A DNA stretch of 64,000 nt from NCBI RefSeq assembly GCF_024713975.1, contig NC_091103.1:6885501-6949500 (forward strand), given 5' to 3'. Under the pieces are notes generated by a model that did not search any database, had not been told where the DNA came from, and saw only the letters and a list, made by a program, of their open reading frames with translations. Every line of letters begins with the position of its first letter. Within the stretch, counting starts at the first letter, position 1. This document shows, one piece after another, positions 12,110 through 21,660 of this stretch. The position numbers were made by a program, and so were the translations under genes. This DNA is from Paralichthys olivaceus (Eukaryota > Chordata > Actinopteri > Pleuronectiformes > Paralichthyidae).

Positions 12110-12420
12110 TGCTTTCAGACATGCTCTGAACTCAGCAGATCCTCGGGACATTCTCCATAGAGGCTATATGTTTGAATACAAATGTCCGAGTGAGAGCCTT
12201 CAGACTTCTTGCAGTCTTTTTTACCAGGGGACTGAGCGGAAAGATCCGCAGAAAGTCAGAAGGAGCCGATGCAGAGCAGAAGATCCAGTGTGTGAGTTGA
12301 CGAGGTTAACGCACGACTGACGCAAAAATGTAAAAAAAATTTCAGTATGAAAATGCGGGGCCACACATGCAGAACACATCGACGAAGATATCAACAGAGT
12401 TCTGTGTGATGAGGTCGGAG
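12110..12420. repeat. Probable interspersed repeat
   Basis: The segment beginning 'gctttcagacatgctctgaa' and ending 'cagaacacatcgacgaagat' resembles a dispersed sequence type I associate with fish genomes. A short related stretch ('ggacattctctgaggg') occurs near 51423. Support inside the window is weak. Confidence 0.35.
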
Positions 12421-12735
12421 GCCAGTGTTGATGAACAACAACACTTAATCTCCACAGCAGAATTTATACGTCTTGAACTGCCTCTGCCTGCTGCACCACG
12501 CTTAACCTGAGTCCTGCGCAGGATTTGTTCCTGTTCCTCTTCACTGTCCCCTCTCTTTCAATAGCTATTGATATAACGGGTTTATAAAACTGTTCAGTTT
12601 CATTTCACAGCAAAGAAAACCAGTAGATTTCCTTTCTTTTAAAGGTCCGTCATTGAGCTTTGTCTAGGCATTCTGATGACTTGTTTCCATGGACTCTGTG
12701 TCAAGGAATTACAGCTGATCCCGGAGAAAACTCTC

Positions 12736-12741
12736 TTTATT
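12736..12741 (-). terminator. Candidate poly(A) signal of cd3epsilon
   Basis: TTTATT on the plus strand (AATAAA on the minus strand), about 400 bp past the cd3epsilon stop codon. No closer canonical signal was noticed. Confidence 0.45.
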
Positions 12742-13144
12742 TTTGTTACAATAAACACATTTGAGATTAGCAGTGTACCAATTTTGCAATTCCATGTTAT
12801 TTTTGTAATTATTTTCCTTCCTAAACATGATCATGAACATGACAATTAGTCAATTTCAAATAAGCTGAGCTGCTGAAGTACCCTCAGGTTGTAAATGACT
12901 GCAACAAATCAACAGCAACACACAAAAGCAATGTGAACATTCCCCTGAATCTATACACGCTGTTGATGGTTTCTTTAGGGATGATTTCTGGAGAGGAAAG
13001 TAGTTTTTCAGTATAATTTGCAAATACTGAAAATCCCACAAACTAGATTCCAGGTCACCGCTGCACAAACTGGGAGCATGGTGTTAATGCTTTTGTCGGT
13101 GCAGCCTTTAAACCAGTGTCCTGGTGCAGTCAGGTCATGTGACT

Positions 13145-16100
13145 TTATCCCGTCCTGTTCACAATAGAGTAAGGGTCCTGGGCGCGAGTGTGCGGGTTCA
13201 GTGGCTGCCAAAACACAACATATACAGTGTTAGGTGGATCAGTGTCATATAACCACTAAACTGTGTGATAGTTGTTTGTTTTAGATGGTGAGAAAGCAAT
13301 ACACAATTTTCAATATTATTGTTAAATGGTGTGTTTACATAGCGCTCTTCTTGTCTTGGTGGCCAATCAAAGAGCTTCACAGTTTTGCCATACACCCATT
13401 CACACACACATCCCACATTTACATTTACATTTAGGGCCTTTAGCAGACGCTTTTGTCTAAAGTGACTTACAATAAGTACATTTGTCACATGAGAGAAACC
13501 ACAACATATCACCGTCGATGGGGTAAAATGAAATATAGAAACAATTGTCAAGCCCTCATCTGAGGATCGTCGTACAGTGCATCTGTGCAGCACTCTCTCT
13601 TTCATCCATCACTCTGCACAGCGCTCAGGGGCAATTTGGGTATCTAAATATCTCGCCCATGGACAATGATTTAAAATTGTCACTTTATCCAGTTTTATTT
13701 ACAATGACAAAATATTTAACTATAATTCTGGAGCTGAACTCAATGTCAGCTGGGACTGCCTCGAACAAATAAATTGCCAACATGAGAAGTTCCATCTCTC
13801 ATCGAAGCTCATTATTAACAGATGCAAACCCACATTTCTCTCTGCTGAGTTCACTTTTTCCGATCACTTTTTCACCTCACATTCAAAATGCTGCTAATGA
13901 AATGCCTTTTTCGAATTTTTTCATCACCTATGGGAGGCTGTAACAATATAGTATCTGTAGAGCACGGCTACAGATACATGCATATCCAAACTTATGTCCT
14001 CTCTTCAGTACACTTGAGAAAGAATCAGATAACTGGAAGCATCAGAGAAGATTTCCAGGCATCTACCATTTATTGTGTCGTAGACAGACATCTGAGCGTG
14101 TGGCTGGTGTCACAAACATTCTTAAGAGAAACTGTGGGGTTGTGTCCTGAGCACTTTCCTTTCTTGGCACCCCTCTTTCATTGAGTTCATCAAGGAATTA
14201 ATGGACATTGGACGAAAAACAAAACCTACCTCATAGTCAGGAGATGGGACAGGTGGTGCACGGCCTACTGCACGAGCAGGTGCTGCAAAGTAATGACAAC
14301 AATACTGTGACCAAGCACATATTACTTAAAAAGCTTTGTGCTTCACTGTGTATGCAGACAAGTTGTATCAGCTTTTCTTACATCAGGATAAATCTCCTTG
14401 TAAAATGTCCCTGGAGCCAAAATCTAATCTATATGGCGAGTCAGCACTCTTCGGCGTCAGGTGAATTTAGAATTTCAAAGGGCCACATCAGCTGCAAAAG
14501 CTCACCTAAAAAATCAGCATGCATCAAGAAAAACGTGAATTACATGTGCCTCAGTCAAACGACATCAGTGGACCTACAACTCAACAACATTCATTAAATC
14601 GCTTCCCTGGTTCCCAATTCATCCCCAAAGTGAAAGCACAACCCTTGTGTGTTGCTGCAATAACTTACATAGAGCTGAATTACAGAGTTTCATTTTTATA
14701 AGTTGTGAACTTTGAAGATTGTGTCAATCGCTGAAGAGACATCTGAAATAGTCGATAAGCGATGTAAAAAAAAAAAAGAGTTTGGTCAATCACTAAAACT
14801 TATAATAAACCACACACGTAAACAGTAATAAAGCAAATTCTGTTTAATTTTGTGTCCATTCCAGATAAACCAGGCAGGATGAACACAAAGTTTTCTCACT
14901 CTGCACCATTGACTGTTAAAAGCTATGCAAACAACGTCCAGCACAGAAACTGTAAAATCTTTACCTTTTGAGGTGTTTGTAGATCCAGCTGAGCGTTTCT
15001 TGGTGCACCTATAGATGACTATCATCAGAATTATCGTCCCGGTCATGTCCACAGCGATGACCTGAGCGAACAAAGCTCCGTCCAGGTTGAAACAATTTAA
15101 ACACACTAGGGAACAAAGAACAGCAGTTACAAAAGTGTTTGCTCAGAATAGGACACCTGACTCAGGTGAGACATTAAAAGACCCTTTACTCACAATTTGC
15201 TTTCACGTAGAAAAAATATTTTCCCTTTTCACATCTATACAAGCCTTTGGTTTGATCGTGGTACTGTACAGTATTGTTCGCATCACTATTATCCTTGAAC
15301 AATTTCTGTTCTCCTGGACACCTCATTGTGAAATATTCCCCCTCGAATGTTACTGGAAAAAGAAGAAAAGAAAAACACATGGCATGTTGAGTTTTAGCTT
15401 CATTTCATCACTTCATCAACATCCTTACTCCACGTTTCTTTATATGGGCATGAGGTGGGTGTCCAAGACCAAACCTCCCTTTTGTATATCTAAAATCATT
15501 TTTTGAATTGATTGATTCATTCAGTCATCATCACATATTGTAAAGCAACTGTAAACAATGTCAGCAGTGTAAACAAAGTCTGAACTGTCTTCACAATATA
15601 TATTGACAGACAAAAGTTCAAGCAGAAGCAAATGCCTCTAGATGCCTTAAAACTTTTACATGTGTAGCCCTCAAACACAGTTTTTGTAAATTATTTTTAA
15701 AAAATTAACAAATTAAACATTTTAAGTTTTGTATATGTTTTGTTCCGAAATCTCACCCCAGCAATAGACACATCTACTTTTAATCCCTGTTTTAGCTTTT
15801 TGAACAAAGACACCTCTTCATATCAGAATCATATTTACTCTTGTATTGAAAAAACCTTTGTACACAGAATGGAAGTGATTTAGATTTTACTGAAACATAT
15901 ATATATATATATATATATACACTGTATATAATACAATATAATAATATAGTAAATCATTCATTTCAACATGGGGTTACTGATATGTTCTATGTCTTACTGT
16001 GTAATACACCACGCTAAGACACGTGTCAAATAACAGTCAGGAACGATACCAAAATACATCAAACTATCAAAATAAAATGCATCTATACTCTACTGCAAAG

Positions 16101-16436
16101 GAAACACAAATCCGAGGGAAAGATTAGAGTTCAGTCTGGTGCATCACATGGAAAAACACAGACCTTTTCAATACAGTAGATACAGCACACAAATGAAATA
16201 CAGGAAATTCGAGCGGTTTTGTTAAACATTCTCTGAAATGTAATATTATCATCAGAATGTGTGTTGTTCTAAATCTAAATGAGCCTAATGACAATACATG
16301 ACTTGGAAAGATGAAGCAGAGTCGAAACCACCCTCAGAGCAGTTAGATATTTACCAGGCTCGCTGTCATCGGCAGCTACATACAGGAGGAGCGTCATGGC
16401 GATGACTGCCCGGACATCCATGGTGTTGATTTTCAT
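13145..16436 (-). CDS. cd3e: T-cell receptor CD3 epsilon chain
   Basis: Minus-strand exons in order: 16436-16355, 15352-15194, 15105-14965, 14282-14230, 13204-13145 (stop TAA 13147-13145); 164 residues, phases 1,1,1,0. A signal peptide is followed by a very short Ig domain with Cys39 and Cys68 and the ending GLYRCEKGKYFFYVKA. The stalk CxxC is Cys82-Leu-Asn-Cys85. The membrane helix (about 92-112) carries Asp100, then YRCTKKRSAGS. The tail has a proline-rich stretch APPVPSPDYE (136-145), equivalent to the Nck-binding PPVPNPDY of mammals, fused to an ITAM: Tyr144-Glu-Pro-Leu and Tyr157-Ser-Ile-Val. The ITAM is split by an intron after Glu145. CD3 epsilon pairs with CD3 gamma/delta and couples the TCR to cytosolic kinases. 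The start could instead be the second in-frame ATG (16421), which has a stronger context (ACCATGG). Confidence 0.96.
13318..13500. repeat. Two short dispersed repeats in cd3epsilon intron 4
   Basis: 13318-13412 ('tagcgctcttcttgtcttgg ... cacccattcacacacac') and 13416-13500 ('ttagcagacgcttttgtct ... gacttacaataagtac') both match sequence types I know as common short interspersed repeats of teleosts. They lie in the intron between the two ITAM half-exons. Confidence 0.6.
14716..14968 (-). repeat. Interspersed repeat family A, partial copy at the cd3epsilon exon 3 donor
   Basis: On the minus strand, 'gctggacgttgtttgc ... cagtcaatggtgcagagtg ... catcctgcctggtttatctgg' aligns with the copies at 10735-11165 and 48500-48935. 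The similarity starts within a few bases of the exon 3 donor (exon end 14965), where 'acctcaaaag' resembles the repeat's 'tcctcctcaaac'. Confidence 0.65.
15353..16354 (-). other. cd3epsilon intron 1
   Basis: About 1 kb, A/T rich, with an (AT)n run of about 12 units near 15897-15919. No coding or recognised mobile sequence seen. Confidence 0.75.
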
Positions 16437-16592
16437 CAGACGACCCCTGATTCTGTTCTGAGCTTCTATATGTTATTATTGTATAGAGCAGATGTGAGAA
16501 AGTAGCTTCAAGATACAAACATCAGTCTGCCTGCTCGGTAACACAGACAACCTTCTCTCCCACACCCTCTCTCTTTTTCTTACTCTCTCTAA

Positions 16593-16647
<55 letters not shown>

Positions 16648-16660
16648 GGAAGTCGAGATG
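16437..16660 (-). promoter_or_regulatory. cd3epsilon 5' flank with (CA)n tract and ETS-type site
   Basis: An (AC) run of about 26 units (16592-16643) lies about 155 bp upstream of the start codon. It is followed by CAGGAAGT (16647-16654), a good ETS consensus. ETS sites are typical of T-cell gene promoters. No TATA box was evident. The transcription start is not determined. Confidence 0.4.
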
Positions 16661-17601
16661 AATTTACAGTTAAAGCTCAAGTAAAAAGTAAAATATTATT
16701 TATTACAATTGATTTAAATGATCTAAATTATTAAGAAATGCTATAGCCGCAGTGTAAATGAGATATTAGTACTTTTGCAGAGCTTTTTAGACAGGTCTCT
16801 TTATTTTTCATGTAGCTCAGCACAACTGTTGATCTCACATCTTAAATGTACTGATGCAACTAGAACACTTCACATGTCAGAGTCAGGATCAGTCAGGATC
16901 GCTGCATTCAATTTAGTCTCTGAATGTAGGTTTCGTTTATTTCTTTGGCCCAATAAACCAAAACTCAAATACAATTAAACAAGTCAAGTTCTTAATTGCA
17001 TTGAGAGGGCGTCGTCATAATTTTTGTCAATATGTTACAAATGTTAAGATAATAAGTGATTTCTTTTCATAGAATAATTCTGAGTGCAGAAAAACAAATG
17101 AATAAATTGGAGTAACACGATACAAAACTGAAAGGGCGTTTACCTCCACCAAGGCTTATTGGCCACTTTATCTCCATATTTCATATTGAGATACATATAC
17201 CATGTACACAGAAGTCATTTTCTGTCCTGCAAGCTGCTCACATTAAACATTCCGCTCTCTGACACATGAAAGGAATATTTGTTAGCGTACAGTAACTGAA
17301 TAAAGACTACTGAGGAACCCATTTTGTGATTTTTATTTAGCCTTACCTCTCTCTTCAGCGGGTTGTTCACAGATCAAGAACTGAGCTTTACCGCTCATAC
17401 TTTTCGTTTTACAGCACATACTTTTCTTTTTTTATGTAAAATACATTCTGGTGGTCAAGTATGACACACACTAATGATCAATGAATAGCCACCAATGTGT
17501 TTTAGATTAGTTATAAGTCTTTGTTTTGTTAGAAAATACATTTGCCTTGGTGAATCATGGATAACTCTAATAACAAATGGCCACTAAGTTGTGAGTGTTG
17601 A

Positions 17602-17740
17602 TCACAAGCTGCTGCTGTCCAGAAGGTCAGAGGTCAAACGGTCCAACGGCGGCATCTTCATGATGAGCTGAGGACTCATCGAACAAAGCGATCATCTCGC
17701 TGGAGAGGAAGATGAGTTCCAGACTCAAACCAGAATTTCT
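17602..17740 (-). pseudogene. Orphan coding-like fragment, frame disrupted
   Basis: On the minus strand a good acceptor (CTCTCCAG) precedes 17699. From there a frame reads SEMIALFDESSAHHEDA and closes at TGA 17636-17634. The next frame reads PPLDRLTSDLLDSSSL and closes at 17604-17602. Composition and the continuation across one frame shift look like a decayed protein-coding segment. I do not recognise the protein, and it could be part of a repeat. Confidence 0.25.
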
Positions 17741-19534
17741 TAAAACTTTCTAAAATCTTCAATCATTGTCAATGGGAGAGATACTTTTTTAAAATGTTGT
17801 ATTTTTTTGCTGCTCTGAGCTCATGAATGTTACAAAACTGATATTCACTGTGATATTTACTGCAGCTGGTTGTATTTGAAACATGCTGCACCAGCTACAG
17901 TTAATGTTGTTAACTATTATCTGTTGTCTGGTGGGGTTTTCAAACATCTTTCTGAAGCTGAACATAACTGGAATTGCACTTGTCAGTCCACAGTGTTTCA
18001 CTTATTGGGAGTGGTATAGTTGAGTGAAATATGTTGACATGACAGACGTATAGAGCAGAGAGCTGCAGCGTTTCTCATCTTTCTGACAGGCTTCACATCA
18101 AAGTGCGGCTCTGCCCCCATGTGGTTCAAACCAGTAACCAGTTTCATGCCGTAGTGAAAAACTGCACAGCCTTCTGCTGCTCTCACATCACATCAGCATC
18201 CCAGCATGTGTCCTTTCTGATCTCGAAGATGTCTCATCGCTATTTCACTGTCCCTTTGGTGTTGTTGACTTTCTCAGACATCATCTGGGTAAAATGAAAT
18301 TCTCTTCTCAACCATCTGATAAGATGTGAAGAAGTCACACACTTTGACTTGATAGATGGATACATGGATATTTGCAGTCAAACATTTGAATCAAGTCAAA
18401 CATTATTCTCACAGTAGAATAAACCTGGAGACACCAGCACAGCCTTCAGCATGAAGTCATGTACTATGTAACATTTAACAGCAGTCATGAAGGAGTGTGT
18501 ATTTCGAAACGATTTACTGAATTACTGCACATCAGATTGAATCATAAATAGAAAATACATTTCCTGAAAATGCAGTGGGAGTGCTGAGCTGGTGGAATGC
18601 TTTGCTTAGTCATGCTGCATGTTCAAAGTCTTTTGTGGTAAAAAACGAAAACAGACAAATGAGTTGAACATGTTGAAAAAAGGTTGACGTCTGTACCTGA
18701 AGTAGAAGACGACTGAAATAAACTCACTGAAAAAAACTATTGAACAGCAGTGGAAATTGAAAGCTGTACCATAATTTCCATAATTTACTGAAATATATGG
18801 TTTTAAAAACTTCAATGAGCTGAAGATCATGAGTTCAAGAAGCTGGGAGAGTTTGAGGAAATGGCTTTCTCTCACTTCTGAAAACCAGGGCTGCATATAT
18901 TTGTAATTTCTCCTCATACACTCCGAAGTAACAGACACTTTTAGAGATAATGAAGTGATGGAATGTGATCAACAGTCAGATCTTCCTGGGGACAGGTTTT
19001 TTTTTGTACCTATAGGAGAACTCTGAGTGACGATCCTGCCACTGAGAATGAATCATCACTCGACTTTAACTGATTAAAGTTCTGATAGTTCACAGAAAAG
19101 GAAAATTCACTCATTATCTACTCACCACTACCTCTATGGAGGGGTGGGTGAAGTGTTTGAGTCTTAGGACACTTGGATGATACCACAGGAGCAGTATGGA
19201 GGCATTTTGTATGATTGTTTTTTCACGTTTGATAAAAGGAGTCACCAGTTATTTCAGTGGTATCGGATTTGGCTGCAACACTGTTCCCCTGAAACTAAAA
19301 CTGTTTTGTGGACTCAAACACTTCCCCCACCGCTCCATCGGCATAGTGGTGAGTAGAAAATGAGTGAATTTTCATTTTTGAACAATTTGTTTCAAGAATC
19401 GACAAAACACGGACAATCGCATGAGAAGTCAAACGGAAGAACAACACAGGACAAAGACACACCTTCACGTTTTGAGTTGTTAAATGGAGGCTGAAAAACT
19501 GACGTCAAGGCTTCTGTCATCCGGCTCTCTGTGG

Positions 19535-19865
19535 TCAAACCACAGACTGTTTACAAAGATAGACGACAGGACCGTTCCCCCAAAAGAGAGGCCAAAGCCC
19601 CCCATTTGCCTCCTGGTGGCTGGCTGCAGTATAGATTTCTAAATCTTGCCTCCTCCACATTGGCAGATGGGACATGGACCCAACCAAAAAGTCAAAATAC
19701 ACGTCAAAAACATTTTCTCAAAGATGGTTTGTCCAAGCGCTGGCTTTTTCCAATAAGTTTGGTTTTAATTAGTTATTTGATGCTACAAAAGTGGGTTGAA
19801 ACTTTATGACTGACAGCTGAGACTGACCCCCCTATTGGTTGAGTGCGAGTATTGAAGGGACCTCA
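19535..19865. repeat. Interspersed repeat family B, copy 1
   Basis: 'cacagactgtttacaaagat', 'cctcctggtggctggctgcag', 'cctcctccacattggcag' and 'gggacatggacccaacc' recur in inverted orientation at about 55690-55910. There they read on the minus strand as 'gccacctggtggctgcctgc', 'ggcctcctccatg' and 'gggacatgggtcaaatt'. Non-coding. Confidence 0.75.
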
Positions 19866-20087
19866 CAGATCCAACCCCTTATCGCTGTCGTGCAGACTCT
19901 GGCTACAAATGCAGAAGATGGCAGCGTTTATATATCGTCTTAATTTCTGAATAAGTGCAGATGTGTCATTCATCTTATATACTGAACAGTCGATACCATT
20001 TGGGTGAGATTGGTTGAAGTATGTGTGGAAGTAGTTGGCGACTGAAACATGTAGAACAGAAAAAACAAAACGAATTTCCCTCAGAGG

Positions 20088-20395
20088 AGCAGATACCTCT
20101 GCCAAGGCCCAACAGTCTCCTGTAATTCAAACAAGCTGCACCAAAATTCCCACATTTATAGATATCACTCTCTAAACATGTGTGAATTTCATTTCATCAA
20201 GATCCTTAACTTGTTCTGTGAGGAATCAACCAAAACGAACTATGACAATGTTTTAGAAAAATCCTGGATCCTCCATGATCTGGATCCTCACCAATAATTA
20301 TAGTTTTTTTTTATTGACACAAAAAACATCTTACCACCGAGTGTTGTGTTAATCACTCTTGCTTAAGAACAAACAAACAAACGGAGGTGATAATG
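20088..20395. repeat. Interspersed repeat family C, further copy
   Basis: 'cctctgccaaggcccaacag', 'caagctgcaccaaaattccc', 'tctctaaacatgtgtgaat' and 'catcaagatccttaac' match the 4873-5490 copies. It lies upstream of the mpzl2 promoter microsatellite. Confidence 0.65.
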
Positions 20396-20592
20396 AAGAA
20401 TGGATTCTTGTAGTAATAATCAAACTAAACAAAAGTGTGACTGTCAACATTCACCCTCACAGAATTACATTATATGTGTTTTTCCACTGTACAACACCTG
20501 AACATGTGTTTGCGCAACAGCTGTGGCACGACACCACGCATTTTACGCAGCAGAACAACAGGTTGGGTGACTATCAAGAATTTGCAGGCTTT

Positions 20593-20594
<2 letters not shown>

Positions 20595-20647
<53 letters not shown>

Positions 20648-20652
20648 ATAAA
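20595..20652 (+). promoter_or_regulatory. mpzl2 core promoter candidate: (GT)n abutting a TATA box
   Basis: About 25 GT units (20595-20644) run directly into TTTTATAAAG. The TATAAA is at 20647-20652, about 290 bp upstream of the mpzl2 ATG. GC-rich sequence follows from about 20690, consistent with a 5' UTR of some 260 bp. No transcript data are available to confirm the start site. Confidence 0.45.
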
Positions 20653-20689
20653 GAGAGATAAATGCAGCGAGGAGAGGGGGTGACTTTGT

Positions 20690-21660
20690 TACTCCGCCCG
20701 GAAACTGCGGTGGGAGGGTGCTCAAATGTAGTGTATGAGGGCAGCGGCGAGTTGGGACGCGTCTTTGGAGAAACGAGGTGGTGGAGAAGACTCGGCGTAA
20801 ACACACTTCTTCACCCCCCCTCGAAAAAAGGGATCTAGAGAGTCGTCGCTCGTGTGTGCTGTCTCTGAGAATTGGTGGCGCAAGAGTCTCTGTGCGGTTT
20901 AGTTGACTCCCGGTGTGTTGGTGGTCGGAGAGTCCATCCAATGTGCGTAAAGGGGCTCTATTTCTTCACCGTCCTGTGCGGACTCGCAGCTTCAGGTGAG
21001 ACCCTTGTGGTTTGGTATGAGTGGAGTGAAAAGGTCCTGCTTCAATGTGGGCTGGTGCTCAACACTTGGAATTACGTGTTTTGTGTGATGTATCTTAAGT
21101 TTGTGTGTTTGAGATGTTACAACTATTCTACGGTTAATACAGTGAATCAAAATATTGTTAGGGTTACACAATAGCCTATAAGTAAATAGAATCACCAAAA
21201 TAGATAAATAAATCAAAATACTACCATAGTAAACTGGCCGAGTACTCCAGATGTTTACACTCAGTGTTTTTCCACATCCCCCAGAATAACCTAAAGACAC
21301 AACAGGATGACCCTTAGACACGCTCCGGACAATTACGATTCAGAGTAGAAGAGAAAGCCTGATTAGTGAAAGCTCCGCGGGGAGACCTACAGCCTCCATC
21401 TGTGCGCGCCCGCCGTGCGTCATTGGGAAGTGGAGAACTTGGCACGATGGCACCGGGTGGGCCGCTGAAGCAGCCACCGCGAGGGCCACTCCTGACAACA
21501 TAATGACTTTACAGTAAGCCGTTTGTCGGCAACAACTCCTGATCGCATTGTTTATGCAAACTCGCTCCTTTCCTGCCTATTAATGTGCATCCGTGCTTAC
21601 GCGCACAGAGGCTGCTAAGTGGCCCGCTGGACGCAGATAAGTCCACCTGCTTCCCGTGCA
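20690..21660. promoter_or_regulatory. CpG-rich region around mpzl2 exon 1
   Basis: The sequence from the 5' UTR into intron 1 is visibly richer in CG dinucleotides than its flanks ('ctccgcggggag', 'tgtgcgcgcccgccgtgcg', 'gcagccaccgcgagg'). This suggests a CpG-island-like promoter. It was judged by eye, with no ratio computed. Confidence 0.45.

Larger units (their letters stand above)
16661..20590. other. Intergenic region between cd3epsilon and mpzl2
   Basis: About 4 kb separates the divergently transcribed cd3epsilon and mpzl2 genes. It contains a short family C fragment near 17135, the orphan fragment at 17602-17740, and repeats at 19535-19865 and 20088-20395. No complete gene was found on either strand. 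Confidence 0.75.

Noticed and set aside
10735-14968. Similarity between 10.8-11.1 kb and cd3epsilon intron 3 suggesting a decayed tandem cd3epsilon copy
   Set aside because: The same sequence also occurs at 48.5 kb and 57 kb, far from any CD3 gene, so it is a dispersed repeat and not a gene duplicate.
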